Source: Bradyrhizobium sp. 21 (GTDB lineage: Bacteria; Pseudomonadota; Alphaproteobacteria; Rhizobiales; Xanthobacteraceae). From it: a stretch of DNA of 64,000 nt. The stretch lies in the NCBI RefSeq assembly GCF_023073335.1, contig NZ_JADPJG010000008.1:1-64000 (forward strand), written 5' to 3'. This document shows, piece after piece, positions 55,501 to 62,907 of this stretch (the stretch's first letter is position 1; each line of letters opens with the position of its first letter). The translations under genes were made by a program, and so were the position numbers. The notes under the pieces were generated by a model. That model was not told the DNA's origin. It saw nothing but the letters and a program-made list of their open reading frames with translations, and made no database searches.

Positions 55501-57130
55501 GGCAACAGCCGTGAAGTTCGGCCCCAACAACGCGACCAGCTTCACAGTGAACTCGCCGACGTCGATCACGGCGACCTCGCCACCCGGCAGCGGCACGGTC
55601 GACGTCACCGTGACGACGGTCGGCGGCACCTCGCCCACCTCGGCCGCGGACCGGTTCAACTATCTGTCCGCCACGACCGCGACGGGGCTCACCTCGTCTA
55701 AGAATCCGAGCAGCTACGGCGAGTCCGTGACGTTCACGGCGACCGTGGGCAGCACAGGCGGAACGCCGACGGGAACGGTGACCTTCAACGACGGCGGCAC
55801 GCCGATCGGTACGACGGCGCTCTCTGCGGGCGTCGCTACCTTCGCGACGACGACGCTCACCGTCGGCAATCACACGATCACGGCGACCTATAACGGCAGT
55901 CCCGCCTTCAACACCTCGACCTCACCGGCTTTGACCCAGTCGGTCGACATTCCCGCCGACAGCGCCAAGCTGCGCGCGCTCCAGCTCAACGTCACCAAGG
56001 TCGTGGCGAACAATTCCGGTCAGGCGATCTCCGGGGCGATTGATACCGCAATCTCTGAAGGTTTCAGCGACGGCGGACAATACATCACGCCGGGCGCCGG
56101 CGGCCTGCGGGTCAACTTCGCCGCCGCGCCCGACGGTGACGAGGACGACAAGCCCCGCTCGGCTTCGCAAAGTCCCAATGCCTATGCCGGTGATGGAAGC
56201 TCCGGCCGGGGCGGCCGTGCCGGGCGCGGCTCCTCGCGGGTCGACGATGCGTTCGCCGCGATCGATCGGGCGGCACCAGCCAAGGCCCCGCCGATGGCAC
56301 GCTTCAAGGACCAGAAGGATTGGATGTTCTGGGTCGACATGCGCGGCACCGGCATCGACCGCTGGGGCTCCTCCGGCAACATCGGTCAGGGAGCAACCCA
56401 GGCCACGCTTTACGGCCAGCAGCTCAACCTGCTCTCGGGCCTGACCTACAGGGCCCGGCCCAACCTGTTGCTCGGCGTAGTCGGCGGCTACGAAACCTTC
56501 AGCTACACCGAGACCGACCTCAACGGAAAGCTGAAGGGCGACGGCTGGACCGTCGGCGCCTATCTCGGCTGGAAGATCATCCCGACGCTGCGCTACGACG
56601 CGGCGGTGACCTATTCCGGCATCGGTTATGACGGCACCGCCGGGACGGCCCAAGGCAATTTCAACGGCAATCGCTGGATGCTCGCGACCGGCTTCACCGG
56701 CAGCTACAATTGGGCAAATTTCAATATCGAGCCGTCGGCGAAGGTCTACGCACTGTGGGAGCGTGAAAACGCCTATGTCGACTCGCTCGGCACCTCGCAA
56801 GCTGCCCGCACCTTCTCCAGCGGCCGCGCCTCGGCCGGCAGCAGGGTCTCCTACCCCGTGCCGTGGCTCGATAGCGTGCTGCTGCTGCCCTACGCCGGTG
56901 TCTATGCCGATTACTACTTCACCCAGGACGACGCGGCCGCGATCGTCGCCACAGGCGGCATCCCGTTGGCCTCGACACCGCTGCTCCAGGGCTGGTCTGC
57001 GCGTGTGACGGGCGGCATTGGCGCAAGGCTAGCAAGCGGCGCCACGGTCGGCTTCGGCGCCGAGCTCGGCGGCATCGGCGGCAATACGCAAATCTGGACG
57101 TTCACGGGACGCGCCCGCATCCCGTTCTGA
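52562..57130 (+). CDS. Giant autotransporter with ten IPT/TIG repeats and one Ig-like domain
   Basis: The precursor has about 1522 residues. A signal peptide (LQLICLVAALVFGVTAAQA) leads to a Cys-containing N-terminal domain of about 140 residues. Ten tandem IPT/TIG repeats of about 85 residues follow (53108 to about 55669), each reading like PTVTSISPT..GGT.VTITGTN. An Ig-like repeat comes next (ATGLTSSKNPSSYGESVTFT). A low-complexity linker leads to an autotransporter beta barrel of about 270 residues ending in Phe (GRARIPF). GTG at 52562, 4 bases after GGAGG, is the best start; TTG 52547 is the longest. The stalk probably projects IPT repeats from the cell surface. It is divergent from the collar operon. 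Confidence 0.9.
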   Translation: MAYFAAMGLGERSKGIRAVTRSALQLICLVAALVFGVTAAQAACNFTSSSPSGATITFTGTGAGNAVGLCVTNSTVLFGLYGSSNGSNPNVDAFNNYPMTAGGLSLTNLSYTSAKATYTLVPVNNGNNANQTDEYDIQINSLSGGGADTITLWYASGCNPGNTCNFTPTFTDTSFTITVNLPAPTVTSISPTAGPTAGGTSVVITGTNFTGTTGAAGVKFGATNATSYTVNSATQITATAPAGSAGTVDVTVTTNGITSATSAADQYTYAAPPTVTSISPTSGPTAGGTSVVITGTNLSGATAVTFGATAATAFTVNSATQITATSPAGTGTVDVRVTTAGGTSATSAADQFTYVPAPTVTSISPTTGPGGGGTTVTITGTNFTGATAVVFGATPAAGFTFVSATTITATSPAGTGTVDIRVTTTGGTSATSAADQFTYIPVPTVTSISPTAGPTAGGTTVTITGTNLTGATAVTFGATSATGFTVVSTTTITATSPAGTGTVDIRVTTPGGTSAISAADQFTYIGPPTVSSLSPTSGPLAGGTTVVITGTNLSGATAVVFGATAATGFAVNSATQITATSPAGTGTVDVRVTTTGGTSATSAADQFTYIAAPTVTSITPTTGPGAGGTTVTITGTGFVGATAVTFGATAATGFTVVSATTITATSPVGAGIVDVRVTNPGGTSATSAADQFTYVPSPTVSSISPTFGPAAGGTIVTITGTNLTGATAVTFGATAATGFTVNSATSITATSPAGTGVVDVRVTTTGGTSATSGADQFTYFGTPTVTSISPTGGPLAGGTSVTVTGTNFTGATAVKFGATGATGFTVNSATSITATSPAGTGTVDVTVTTPGGTTATSAADQFSYAATPAVTSVAPNAGPATGGISVAITGTGLSGATAVKFGVTNATSFTVNSATSITATSPAGAGTIDVTVTTPGGTSATSASDQFTYTPAPTVASISPTTGPALGGTSVAITGAGFTGATAVKFGPNNATSFTVNSPTSITATSPPGSGTVDVTVTTVGGTSPTSAADRFNYLSATTATGLTSSKNPSSYGESVTFTATVGSTGGTPTGTVTFNDGGTPIGTTALSAGVATFATTTLTVGNHTITATYNGSPAFNTSTSPALTQSVDIPADSAKLRALQLNVTKVVANNSGQAISGAIDTAISEGFSDGGQYITPGAGGLRVNFAAAPDGDEDDKPRSASQSPNAYAGDGSSGRGGRAGRGSSRVDDAFAAIDRAAPAKAPPMARFKDQKDWMFWVDMRGTGIDRWGSSGNIGQGATQATLYGQQLNLLSGLTYRARPNLLLGVVGGYETFSYTETDLNGKLKGDGWTVGAYLGWKIIPTLRYDAAVTYSGIGYDGTAGTAQGNFNGNRWMLATGFTGSYNWANFNIEPSAKVYALWERENAYVDSLGTSQAARTFSSGRASAGSRVSYPVPWLDSVLLLPYAGVYADYYFTQDDAAAIVATGGIPLASTPLLQGWSARVTGGIGARLASGATVGFGAELGGIGGNTQIWTFTGRARIPF
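53108..55669 (+). repeat. Ten tandem DNA repeats of about 255 bases coding IPT domains
   Basis: The autotransporter stalk is encoded by ten consecutive units of about 255 bases. The repetition is visible at the DNA level, for example in recurring ACCTCGCC...GGCACC...GTCGA blocks and in antisense frames recurring every 255 bases. Length variation between strains by recombination is expected. Confidence 0.8.
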
Positions 57131-57143
57131 TCATCGGATCTCA

Positions 57144-57160
57144 GCGACGGGCTTCGTCGC
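57144..57160. terminator. Hairpin between convergent autotransporter and rlpA
   Basis: GCGACG (57144-57149) pairs with CGTCGC (57155-57160) around a 5-base loop, 13 bases after the autotransporter stop, and is followed by an AATTTT tract. It probably terminates the plus-strand transcript. Confidence 0.45.
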
Positions 57161-57188
57161 CGACTAATTTTCCAGGCTTGATGAGAGG

Positions 57189-58124
57189 CTAATAGAGACC
57201 ACGGCCGCTCAGGATGCCGCGGGCCTCGGCAGCGCCGTCCGAGGCGTAGGCGCCGGACGGAGCGCTCTCGGGCACGTAGCGGCCGCCGTCGTCATAGGAC
57301 ACGGCGCGCGCGTTCTGGAGCGCCCGGCCCCGGCTGCGGCTCGAGGCCGACATCTCCGAGGTTGCGTTGAGCGAAGCCATGTCGGCGGAGGTGTTGCCGA
57401 GATTGTAGGGTCGTCCCTCCGGCGTCGGAACCTCGCCGCGAATGGCGCCGCGGTTCGACGAGGGCAGCTCCGGCACGAACGGCCTTGCCGAGGCGACCCG
57501 TACCATCGAGGGCGACGGCGCCGGGATCCCGGTGCGCAAGGTGGCCATCAGCTGGCGGTCATCGGAGCCTTCAAGCGGCGCCCGGCCGACATATTCGACA
57601 CGGACCTTGGCGACCCCATTGCCTTTGAATTCAAGGAGTTCAGCGGCTTTGTTCGAGACGTCAATGAGCCGGTTGCCGTGATAGGGCCCGCGATCGTTGA
57701 CGCGCACGATCAGCGACTTGCCGTTCGATACATTGGTCACCCGCGCATAGGACGGCATCGGCAGGGTCGGATGCGCCGCGGTCAGAGAGCCCATGTCGAA
57801 CACTTCGCCATTGGCGGTCAGGCGGCCATGGAAATCGTCACCGTACCAGGACGCCATGCCCTCGGCGCGATAATTGACGTCCTCCTCGGGCACGTAGGTC
57901 CGGCCGCCCACCATATAGGGCTTGCCGACGCGGTAGGTGCCGCCGCCCTTCGGGACCGGATCACCCAAAGCCACGACCCGGGGGCTCGAGGACACGCCGT
58001 ATTTCGGATCGACTCGGCTGGCGAATTTGTTGGAGGAGGCGCAATTGGCGAGCGCGAGGCAGGTCGCGGCCGCCGCAACACCGCGCGCGGCCCGCAAAAC
58101 CGAATCTGACCGTCGGATCCCCAT
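57189..58124 (-). CDS. rlpA: RlpA-type septal-ring lytic transglycosylase lipoprotein
   Basis: The 311-residue lipoprotein has a signal peptide with lipobox LANC. A double-psi beta-barrel domain follows, with GMASWYGDDFHGRLTANGEVFD, the catalytic-type Asp/His/Asp region and IVRVNDRGPYHGNRLIDVSNKAAELL, all RlpA hallmarks. RlpA cleaves denuded peptidoglycan glycans. The C-terminal SPOR domain of the E. coli and Pseudomonas proteins is not visible; instead there is a Ser/Ala/Arg-rich tail. ATG at 58124 is preferred; the upstream 43 residues to 58253 do not fit a signal peptide. Confidence 0.9.
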   Translation of the reverse strand: MGIRRSDSVLRAARGVAAAATCLALANCASSNKFASRVDPKYGVSSSPRVVALGDPVPKGGGTYRVGKPYMVGGRTYVPEEDVNYRAEGMASWYGDDFHGRLTANGEVFDMGSLTAAHPTLPMPSYARVTNVSNGKSLIVRVNDRGPYHGNRLIDVSNKAAELLEFKGNGVAKVRVEYVGRAPLEGSDDRQLMATLRTGIPAPSPSMVRVASARPFVPELPSSNRGAIRGEVPTPEGRPYNLGNTSADMASLNATSEMSASSRSRGRALQNARAVSYDDGGRYVPESAPSGAYASDGAAEARGILSGRGLY

Positions 58125-58478
58125 TCGCCCCAAATACCATTTCGCCGGAGGCGTACCCAACCCGCTTTGGCTACGGGGAGCGCTGTCCGGTCCTTTGCTC
58201 CGAGGCGGCCCACCACCGCGTCGGAAGTGGTAACGATAACGCAACCGGAACACGGCGGAAATGGGGAGCCCACAGCTATCCCGCCGGGATGGTAAACGGG
58301 GCGTTCGCTTGTCCCCGTTGATCTACGGAGGACGGGTGCCCTGCTCCGTGCCGGGGCCCGACATTCTGTTGCGCCGAATCCTCACTCCACCCCCATTGTC
58401 GCGCCGCTCACTGGAATTCTTTTGACTGTGCAAGGCCGCACGCGCTTTCTCGCGTGCAGGGCGGAATGGAATGAGACG
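58125..58478. other. Upstream region of rlpA, no gene recognised
   Basis: This 354-base interval contains the rlpA promoter and short open frames without recognisable motifs. No tRNA or stable RNA gene was found in it by eye. Confidence 0.4.
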
Positions 58479-58568
58479 ATGATCGAGACGGTTTCGGCAC
58501 TGATGGGTTTGGTAAGCGCGGGGATCTTCCTGGCCCATGCGTTTGAAGGTTACCGCACGAGGGCCTGA
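58479..58568 (+). CDS. Small membrane protein, 29 residues
   Basis: The frame reads MIETVSALMGLVSAGIFLAH followed by AFEGYRTRA. It has one hydrophobic helix and a short basic end, which suggests a single-pass inner-membrane microprotein. A GGAATGAG purine tract precedes the start by about 6 bases. Tiny proteins of this appearance recur in Bradyrhizobium genomes. The function is unknown. Confidence 0.5.
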   Translation: MIETVSALMGLVSAGIFLAHAFEGYRTRA

Positions 58569-58670
58569 GGCACTCGCGCGGGCGGCAAGCATCACCTCTT
58601 TCAAGACGGCACGTTCGGACAATTTTAATCGATCCGACCGAGCATCGAAGACGAGAGCGGCAGGTGTCCC

Positions 58671-58769
58671 ATGCGCAACCATGACCTCGTATCCGACGGC
58701 TTCCTGGCACTGACTGCCGGCGGCTTGGTTCTCCTCTGCTCGAGCCTCGTGGCACTGGCCTTCGGCTGA
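58671..58769 (+). CDS. Small membrane protein, 32 residues
   Basis: The frame has a polar start (MRNHDLVSD) and one hydrophobic helix (GFLALTAGGLVLLCSSLVAL) and ends AFG. It lies 102 bases after the 29-residue protein on the same strand. The start is preceded by GAGAGCGGCAGG. No family is recognised. Confidence 0.45.
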   Translation: MRNHDLVSDGFLALTAGGLVLLCSSLVALAFG

Positions 58770-58925
58770 GCACCACCACGACTTTCCTTATTTCTAACCA
58801 CAACTACACCGCGATGCAGCATGCGATCCGTTTTGGATTGCCCTGCTCCCGGTTAGTTGATTGAATTTCCGCATTCAGTGCCTCGACTCAATTTCAGGAG
58901 GCCATCACCAACGAGGGTGACGCAA

Positions 58926-59054
58926 ATGCTTGCTGAGAAATTTTTCCTGGTTCTGGAATCGCTGATCCGCGGCGACCGCTTTTATGCGGACGGAAGCCCC
59001 CGGGTCATCAGCACTTCCCCGCACGTCCCGATGAAGCTGCCGGGCCAGACCTAG
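58926..59054 (+). CDS. Small hypothetical protein, 42 residues
   Basis: The frame starts MLAEKFFLVLESLIRGDRFY and ends with a Pro/Ser-rich PHVPMKLPGQT. It is preceded by a GAGGGTGA ribosome site. The amphipathic start could associate with the membrane. It is the third small gene in a row on this strand. The function is unknown. An upstream ATG at 58857 would add 23 residues. Confidence 0.5.
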   Translation: MLAEKFFLVLESLIRGDRFYADGSPRVISTSPHVPMKLPGQT

Positions 59055-59083
59055 CCGGCTCGCCCCACGGTCCGCAGCTACCC

Positions 59084-59380
59084 TTAGCGCAGCCCAAGCA
59101 GCGAGCGGCGATAGAAGCTATCGCGGGCCTCGTTCAGGCAGACGAAGCTGCCGTCAGCACCCTGGCGGTACCGCTTCTGGCCCTTGCCGTAGTAGACGCC
59201 TTTGCTGAAATCGAGCCAGACCACCTGGTCGTGCGGGCAATGACGCTGTGCCTGCGCCTCGTAGCGGAACGGCGTCAGCGGCGTCGCCGACACCTCATCG
59301 CCGCTGCAGCCGATCAGGATCGCGGCAGCGATCGCGATCGCGCCGGGGCTTTTGCCCAAGCCGCTCCAGGACACTACCAC
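59084..59380 (-). CDS. Small lipoprotein, about 98 residues
   Basis: The C-terminal part of a longer open frame has lipoprotein features: a hydrophobic segment (AIAIAAAILIG) followed by Cys in a LIGC lipobox. The mature domain has conserved-looking CPHDQVVWLDFSKGVYYGKG, YRQGADGSFVCLNEAR and two Cys that could pair. The start is probably GTG 59380 or 59374, downstream of a GGGAGGCGGGGAG tract. It is divergent from UPF0114. The family is not recognised; the location would be the periplasmic face of a membrane. Confidence 0.55.
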   Translation of the reverse strand: MVVSWSGLGKSPGAIAIAAAILIGCSGDEVSATPLTPFRYEAQAQRHCPHDQVVWLDFSKGVYYGKGQKRYRQGADGSFVCLNEARDSFYRRSLLGLR

Positions 59381-59545
59381 AAATACACTCCCCGCCTCCC
59401 GATCCTGACCGTCGTACGATGGCCCCTCGGCAGGGTAGCACGAAACGGCACGGTCCCAGGAAGGCGACAGGCGTCGCGTCTTCCGCCGGCCATCTTGCCG
59501 GGTTACATGAAAGCGAGATGATCTCGGTGCGAGGATGCTGCCTGA

Positions 59546-60136
59546 ATGTCGGTTGAGCCTGGATCCAAATCCGAACTCCGCACCGAACCCCGCTTGCCCT
59601 TGCCGCGCCTCGGCTTTCTCCCGATGGTCATCTTCGGCTCGCGCTGGCTGCAACTGCCGCTCTATCTCGGGCTGATCGTGGCGCAATGCGTCTATATCGT
59701 TCTGTTCCTCAAAGAGCTCTGGCACCTCTCCTGGCACGCGATCGACCTCACCGAGCAGCAGATCATGATGAGCGTGCTGGCGCTGATCGACGTCGTGATG
59801 ATCTCCAATCTGCTCGTGATGGTGATCGTCGGTGGTTACGAGACGTTTGTCTCGCGGCTCGACCTGCAGGGCCACCCCGACGAGCCGGAATGGCTCGGCC
59901 ACGTCAATGCGAGCGTCCTGAAGATCAAGCTCGCCATGGCCATCATCGGCATCTCCTCGATCGCGCTGCTGCGCACCTTCATCGAGGCCGGCAACCTCGG
60001 CTCGAACCGCGCCAGCTACACCGAGAACGGGGTGATGTGGCAGGTGCTGATCCACCTCACCTTCATCGTCTCGGCGATCGGCATTGCCTATGTCGACCGA
60101 CTGAGCGAATCCGGGATGCGCAAGCATGCGGAGTGA
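59546..60136 (+). CDS. UPF0114 (YqhA-type) membrane protein
   Basis: The 196-residue protein has four hydrophobic segments and the UPF0114 signature (LVMVIVGGYETFVSRLD, then KIKLAMAIIGISSIALLRTFIEAG and HLTFIVSAIGIAYVDRLSE). The family (E. coli YqhA) is an uncharacterised inner-membrane protein. It is convergent with the ATPase inhibitor gene, 21 bases away. Confidence 0.92.
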   Translation: MSVEPGSKSELRTEPRLPLPRLGFLPMVIFGSRWLQLPLYLGLIVAQCVYIVLFLKELWHLSWHAIDLTEQQIMMSVLALIDVVMISNLLVMVIVGGYETFVSRLDLQGHPDEPEWLGHVNASVLKIKLAMAIIGISSIALLRTFIEAGNLGSNRASYTENGVMWQVLIHLTFIVSAIGIAYVDRLSESGMRKHAE

Positions 60137-60157
60137 GGCTCAGGCGGCGGCTTTCGA

Positions 60158-60466
60158 TCACTTGTCCGCCTCGAGCTGCTGCATGGCCTGGTGCAGGCAT
60201 TCCTGAAGCTTCTGCGCGACCTGCTCGCGCGATACGCCCCTGGCGGCGAGATCGCCTGACACCTTGCCCATGACGTCGTCGATCGTCTGGCTGTCCGTCA
60301 CCAACGCCGTCGCGTAACTCGCCGCGGCATCGCCGCCGAGCCCGAGCTGTGCCGCGGCCCAGAGCCCGAGCAGCTTGTTGGACCGGGCTGTGGCCTTGAA
60401 TACGAGCTCCTCGTCGTGGGCGAATTTGGCTTCAAAGCCCTGCTCGCGCTTGTCGAACGTGGTCAT
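60158..60466 (-). CDS. F1-ATPase inhibitor zeta subunit (DUF1476 family)
   Basis: The 102-residue protein starts MTTFDKREQGFEAKFAHDEE, the DUF1476 signature. The family includes the zeta subunit that blocks ATP hydrolysis by F1F0-ATPase in Paracoccus and other Alphaproteobacteria. The N-terminal inhibitory segment and the helical bundle (ARSNKLLGLWAAAQLGL, and a C-terminal VAQKLQECLHQAMQQLEADK) are present. ATG at 60466 is preferred; the frame is open to 60478. Confidence 0.9.
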   Translation of the reverse strand: MTTFDKREQGFEAKFAHDEELVFKATARSNKLLGLWAAAQLGLGGDAAASYATALVTDSQTIDDVMGKVSGDLAARGVSREQVAQKLQECLHQAMQQLEADK

Positions 60467-60721
60467 GGTCAGCTCCATTCTCGTTTTCGCTGATGGGATC
60501 GGACTGGCTGGGAGCGAACGTCTCCGTGGTTCTCGTCAGTTTAGGATCATTTGAAGCTTCCGGCGGAAGGCAAGTGCCGTCAAGCCCGCCCGGCGACGCC
60601 GCAGCCCGGGCGAGTGCACGGCACGGACCAGCTCTACGCCAGCCAGCTCGGCTAGGCAGATGTTTACCATTCGTTAAGCAGACTCAGCGCCGCATGGCGT
60701 AGAGGCATCGAGAGCTGACGC

Positions 60722-60946
60722 ATGAACAAAGAGCTGCGGGAATTTCGACGGCTTGAACGGGTCTGCCTGGAGCAGGCCGCCCTCTCCACCATGGACCTCG
60801 CGCGAGGCGGGTTGCTCAAGGTCGCAAACGATTGTCGCATGGCAGCCGAAGCGATCGAGGCCCAATCGCCCCGAGGGCCTTTTGCGGGCGCCGTTCAGGC
60901 CCTGAAGCAGGCTTTAAGCGCGACGCGCGTCCCCAGCCGGCACTAA
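60722..60946 (+). CDS. Small conserved-type hypothetical protein, 74 residues
   Basis: The protein begins MNKELREFRRLERVCLEQAA and continues DLARGGLLKVANDCRMAAEA. It is helical with one Cys in each half. The family is not named here. Similar small helical proteins are frequent in Bradyrhizobium. It is transcribed toward the 65-residue gene on the other strand. Confidence 0.6.
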   Translation: MNKELREFRRLERVCLEQAALSTMDLARGGLLKVANDCRMAAEAIEAQSPRGPFAGAVQALKQALSATRVPSRH

Positions 60947-60985
60947 GCGGCGAAATCGGTCAAAATTCGCGGCGCGGCGACGGGA

Positions 60986-61183
60986 CTACTGGTCAGCCTT
61001 CGCCGTCGTCGCTTCCCGCGCAAGACGTTCGGTTCGGAGCCGCTCCCGATTGGCGTAAAATGCCTTTTGGGCCTCTTCGTGATCGCGCATGGCTTTCTCA
61101 GCCTCGATACGGCGTGCCGCATCGCGAGCCTGGCGCTGTTCCGGGGTCAAGGGTTTGCGTCGGTAGGAAAGGTCTTCAGTCAT
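60986..61183 (-). CDS. Small charged hypothetical protein, 65 residues
   Basis: The protein starts MTEDLSYRRKPLTPEQRQAR and is a strongly charged, Arg/Glu/Ala-rich helix without hydrophobic segment. ATG at 61183 is preferred over 61330. A nucleic-acid or ribosome link is possible from composition alone but not supported. The 261 bases between it and the next gene show nothing clear. Confidence 0.55.
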   Translation of the reverse strand: MTEDLSYRRKPLTPEQRQARDAARRIEAEKAMRDHEEAQKAFYANRERLRTERLAREATTAKADQ

Positions 61184-61444
61184 GGCCAGATAACGGGGAC
61201 GCGGCAAAAAGGTTCCAGAAGACGAGCCAAGCGAACGGCGCTGCCGATTAAAAGGCCGTGCCAGATCATCCGAGGGTTTCTCATCGGGCTCCGGACATGC
61301 GCCCTGCCAAAATATCGAAAACAACCCCATGCACAGTAGCCGATGCGTTTCGGATCAAGAGCTTGCATGTCTTGCAAAGACCGATTTGACTCGTCGGGCA
61401 AAACAGGGGCATAATGCCATTATTCCGAAATCGATCGCGCGGGG

Positions 61445-62176
61445 TCAGCTTCCCTTGGGAGTGGTCCCGCCGAGGCCGGGATTGATGGCCAGCGACGCTC
61501 CGGCGGCGCCGCCAGCTTCATACGCCGTCATCGACACCATCCGGCCGGTGCTGCGCTGGGTCCGGAGCTTGAGGTCGAGCTTGTCGAATTCCGCATCGAC
61601 CACCGAGGTCTTGAGGACCACCAGCCCGCGGCCGGTGCTCTCGTTGACCTGATCGCGACCGGCCTTGATCGCAACCAGCTTGTCCGCGATCGACGCCACC
61701 ATCCCGAGCGCGAAGGAGGCATTGGCCAGATGCCGCTCCTGGTGCCGGAACCTGCTGTAGTCGACAGAAGTCTTGAAGCGGCCAAGTTCAGCGCGCACGG
61801 CGCCGTCGACCAATTCAGCCAGATAATGCGCGACCTCGATATCCGCAGCCAGACCGAAGAACACATAGCTGTTCTCGCTGCCTGCGTTCTTCTCGCGCCA
61901 GACCCGGCAATCGCAGAAATGCGCGATCGCGCCGATGCAGTCGTCCAGAGGAATGCGCTTCTTGCGATGGGTCTCGTAGACCCTCCGTTCGCATGCCGAC
62001 GCGCGCAGCTCGACGTCGGAGAGCGACAGATCGTGGCGATCCAGCAGCTCGGCGACCTTGGCGGCGGCCGACAGCGCCTCGTCCTCAGTGCAGCCATTGG
62101 CGATCGTCTTGGCGCGCAACGCCTGAATGCGGAGCTTGAGCTTGTCGAGCCCGGCCGGATTGAACGTTTGATTCAC
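61445..62176 (-). CDS. DUF2786/DUF7168-like protein
   Basis: The 243-residue protein has an N-terminal helical block (LDKLKLRIQALRAKTIANGCT, then EDEALSAAAKVAELLDRHDLSL) that matches the DUF2786 pattern. A second domain follows with FCDCRVWREK and YVFFGLAADIEVAHYLAELV. Such proteins occur in phages and plasmids as well as chromosomes. The role is unknown; a nucleic-acid-related function is often suggested. The C-terminal 40 residues are Gly/Ala-rich. Confidence 0.8.
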   Translation of the reverse strand: MNQTFNPAGLDKLKLRIQALRAKTIANGCTEDEALSAAAKVAELLDRHDLSLSDVELRASACERRVYETHRKKRIPLDDCIGAIAHFCDCRVWREKNAGSENSYVFFGLAADIEVAHYLAELVDGAVRAELGRFKTSVDYSRFRHQERHLANASFALGMVASIADKLVAIKAGRDQVNESTGRGLVVLKTSVVDAEFDKLDLKLRTQRSTGRMVSMTAYEAGGAAGASLAINPGLGGTTPKGS

Positions 62177-62507
62177 CGATCACCTGCTGGGGAAGCCCGA
62201 CCGACGGACTCCGGACGGATAGACTGGCGGAAGGGGTGGGATGTGACCTGACGTTGATATTGCTTGGCTTCTAGCGGAAGTTAGTAAAACCATTTGCTGC
62301 CGAGCTCCGCATCCGACCGTAGAAGATGATGCGCCCTTCTCCGCCCTCACGATCTCGCCCCCAACAAAGACCTAGCTGATCTACCTGTCGGTGGCAGCCT
62401 CGGCAACCCAGCGCGCCCACAACGGCGCTGGAGCTGCGGTCAATTTTCCACATCCACGACCAGCAGTACCTCGCCGCCACTAAGGAGCCCCTACAGATCG
62501 ACATCGG
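62177..62507. other. Interval without a recognised gene
   Basis: This 331-base stretch upstream of the DUF2786-like gene contains its promoter and short frames on both strands. None shows a domain, signal peptide or convincing ribosome site. Confidence 0.35.
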
Positions 62508-62702
62508 CCTTTTGACGACCCGATCATCCTTGCGGAGGGCCGCGATCTGGCCACGTTGCGGGATGCCGGCCAATACATTTCCGGCTTGCCCAAAGCCGTG
62601 CATGATCGGCCAGAATAGCCAGCACCGGCCGAGGCGGTGCTGCTGGTGACCGACGGCGGCGGCCCGTCGCCTTTGCTGTCATCGGCATACGGCGCGCTCT
62701 GA
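62508..62702 (+). pseudogene. Relic of a small Bradyrhizobium-type hypothetical protein
   Basis: In one frame the DNA reads PFDDPIILAEGRDLATLRDA, continuing GQYISGLPKAVHDRPE, then TAG at 62616-62618. After the stop the frame continues with AEAVLLVTDGGGPSPLL to TGA at 62700. The wording is familiar from a common short Bradyrhizobium protein (a DDPI.LxDGRxLxTLRDAAxYI pattern). No start codon is found at the 5' end. It is a decayed copy. Confidence 0.5.
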
Positions 62703-62770
62703 ACGCCGGGATGCGCCGGAGGTGATGCCGCACCGGAAGCCGGCCAGGGCCCATCGACTGATGAACTAGG

Positions 62771-62840
62771 GCGTGTACTCATAAACTCTCGTAAGCGGCG
62801 AGGTCCGCTTTGCGGTCGGAAGCGAACATGGGAGGCGCAA
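62771..62840. repeat. Possible fragment of a dispersed intergenic element
   Basis: The sequence GGCGTGTACTCATAA near 62771 followed by GGTCCGCTTTGCGGTCGG and a diverged inverted partner (GGAAGCGAAC) looks like the edge of a dispersed element or IS remnant in this genus. I could not find matching ends, so the identification is tentative. Confidence 0.25.
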
Positions 62841-62907
62841 TTGGACATGTCCGCGTGGGGCCAACAGCAGACTTTCCGGCTATGAAAAATGTGGTCTTGC
62901 TGACCCG

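Noticed and set aside
53356..55659. Series of 75-85-codon minus-strand frames repeating every 255 bases
   Set aside because: They mirror the IPT repeats of the autotransporter and are not genes or a CRISPR-like array.
61067..61339. 90-codon plus-strand frame opposite the 65-residue gene
   Set aside because: Mostly antisense of that gene, with no recognisable domain.
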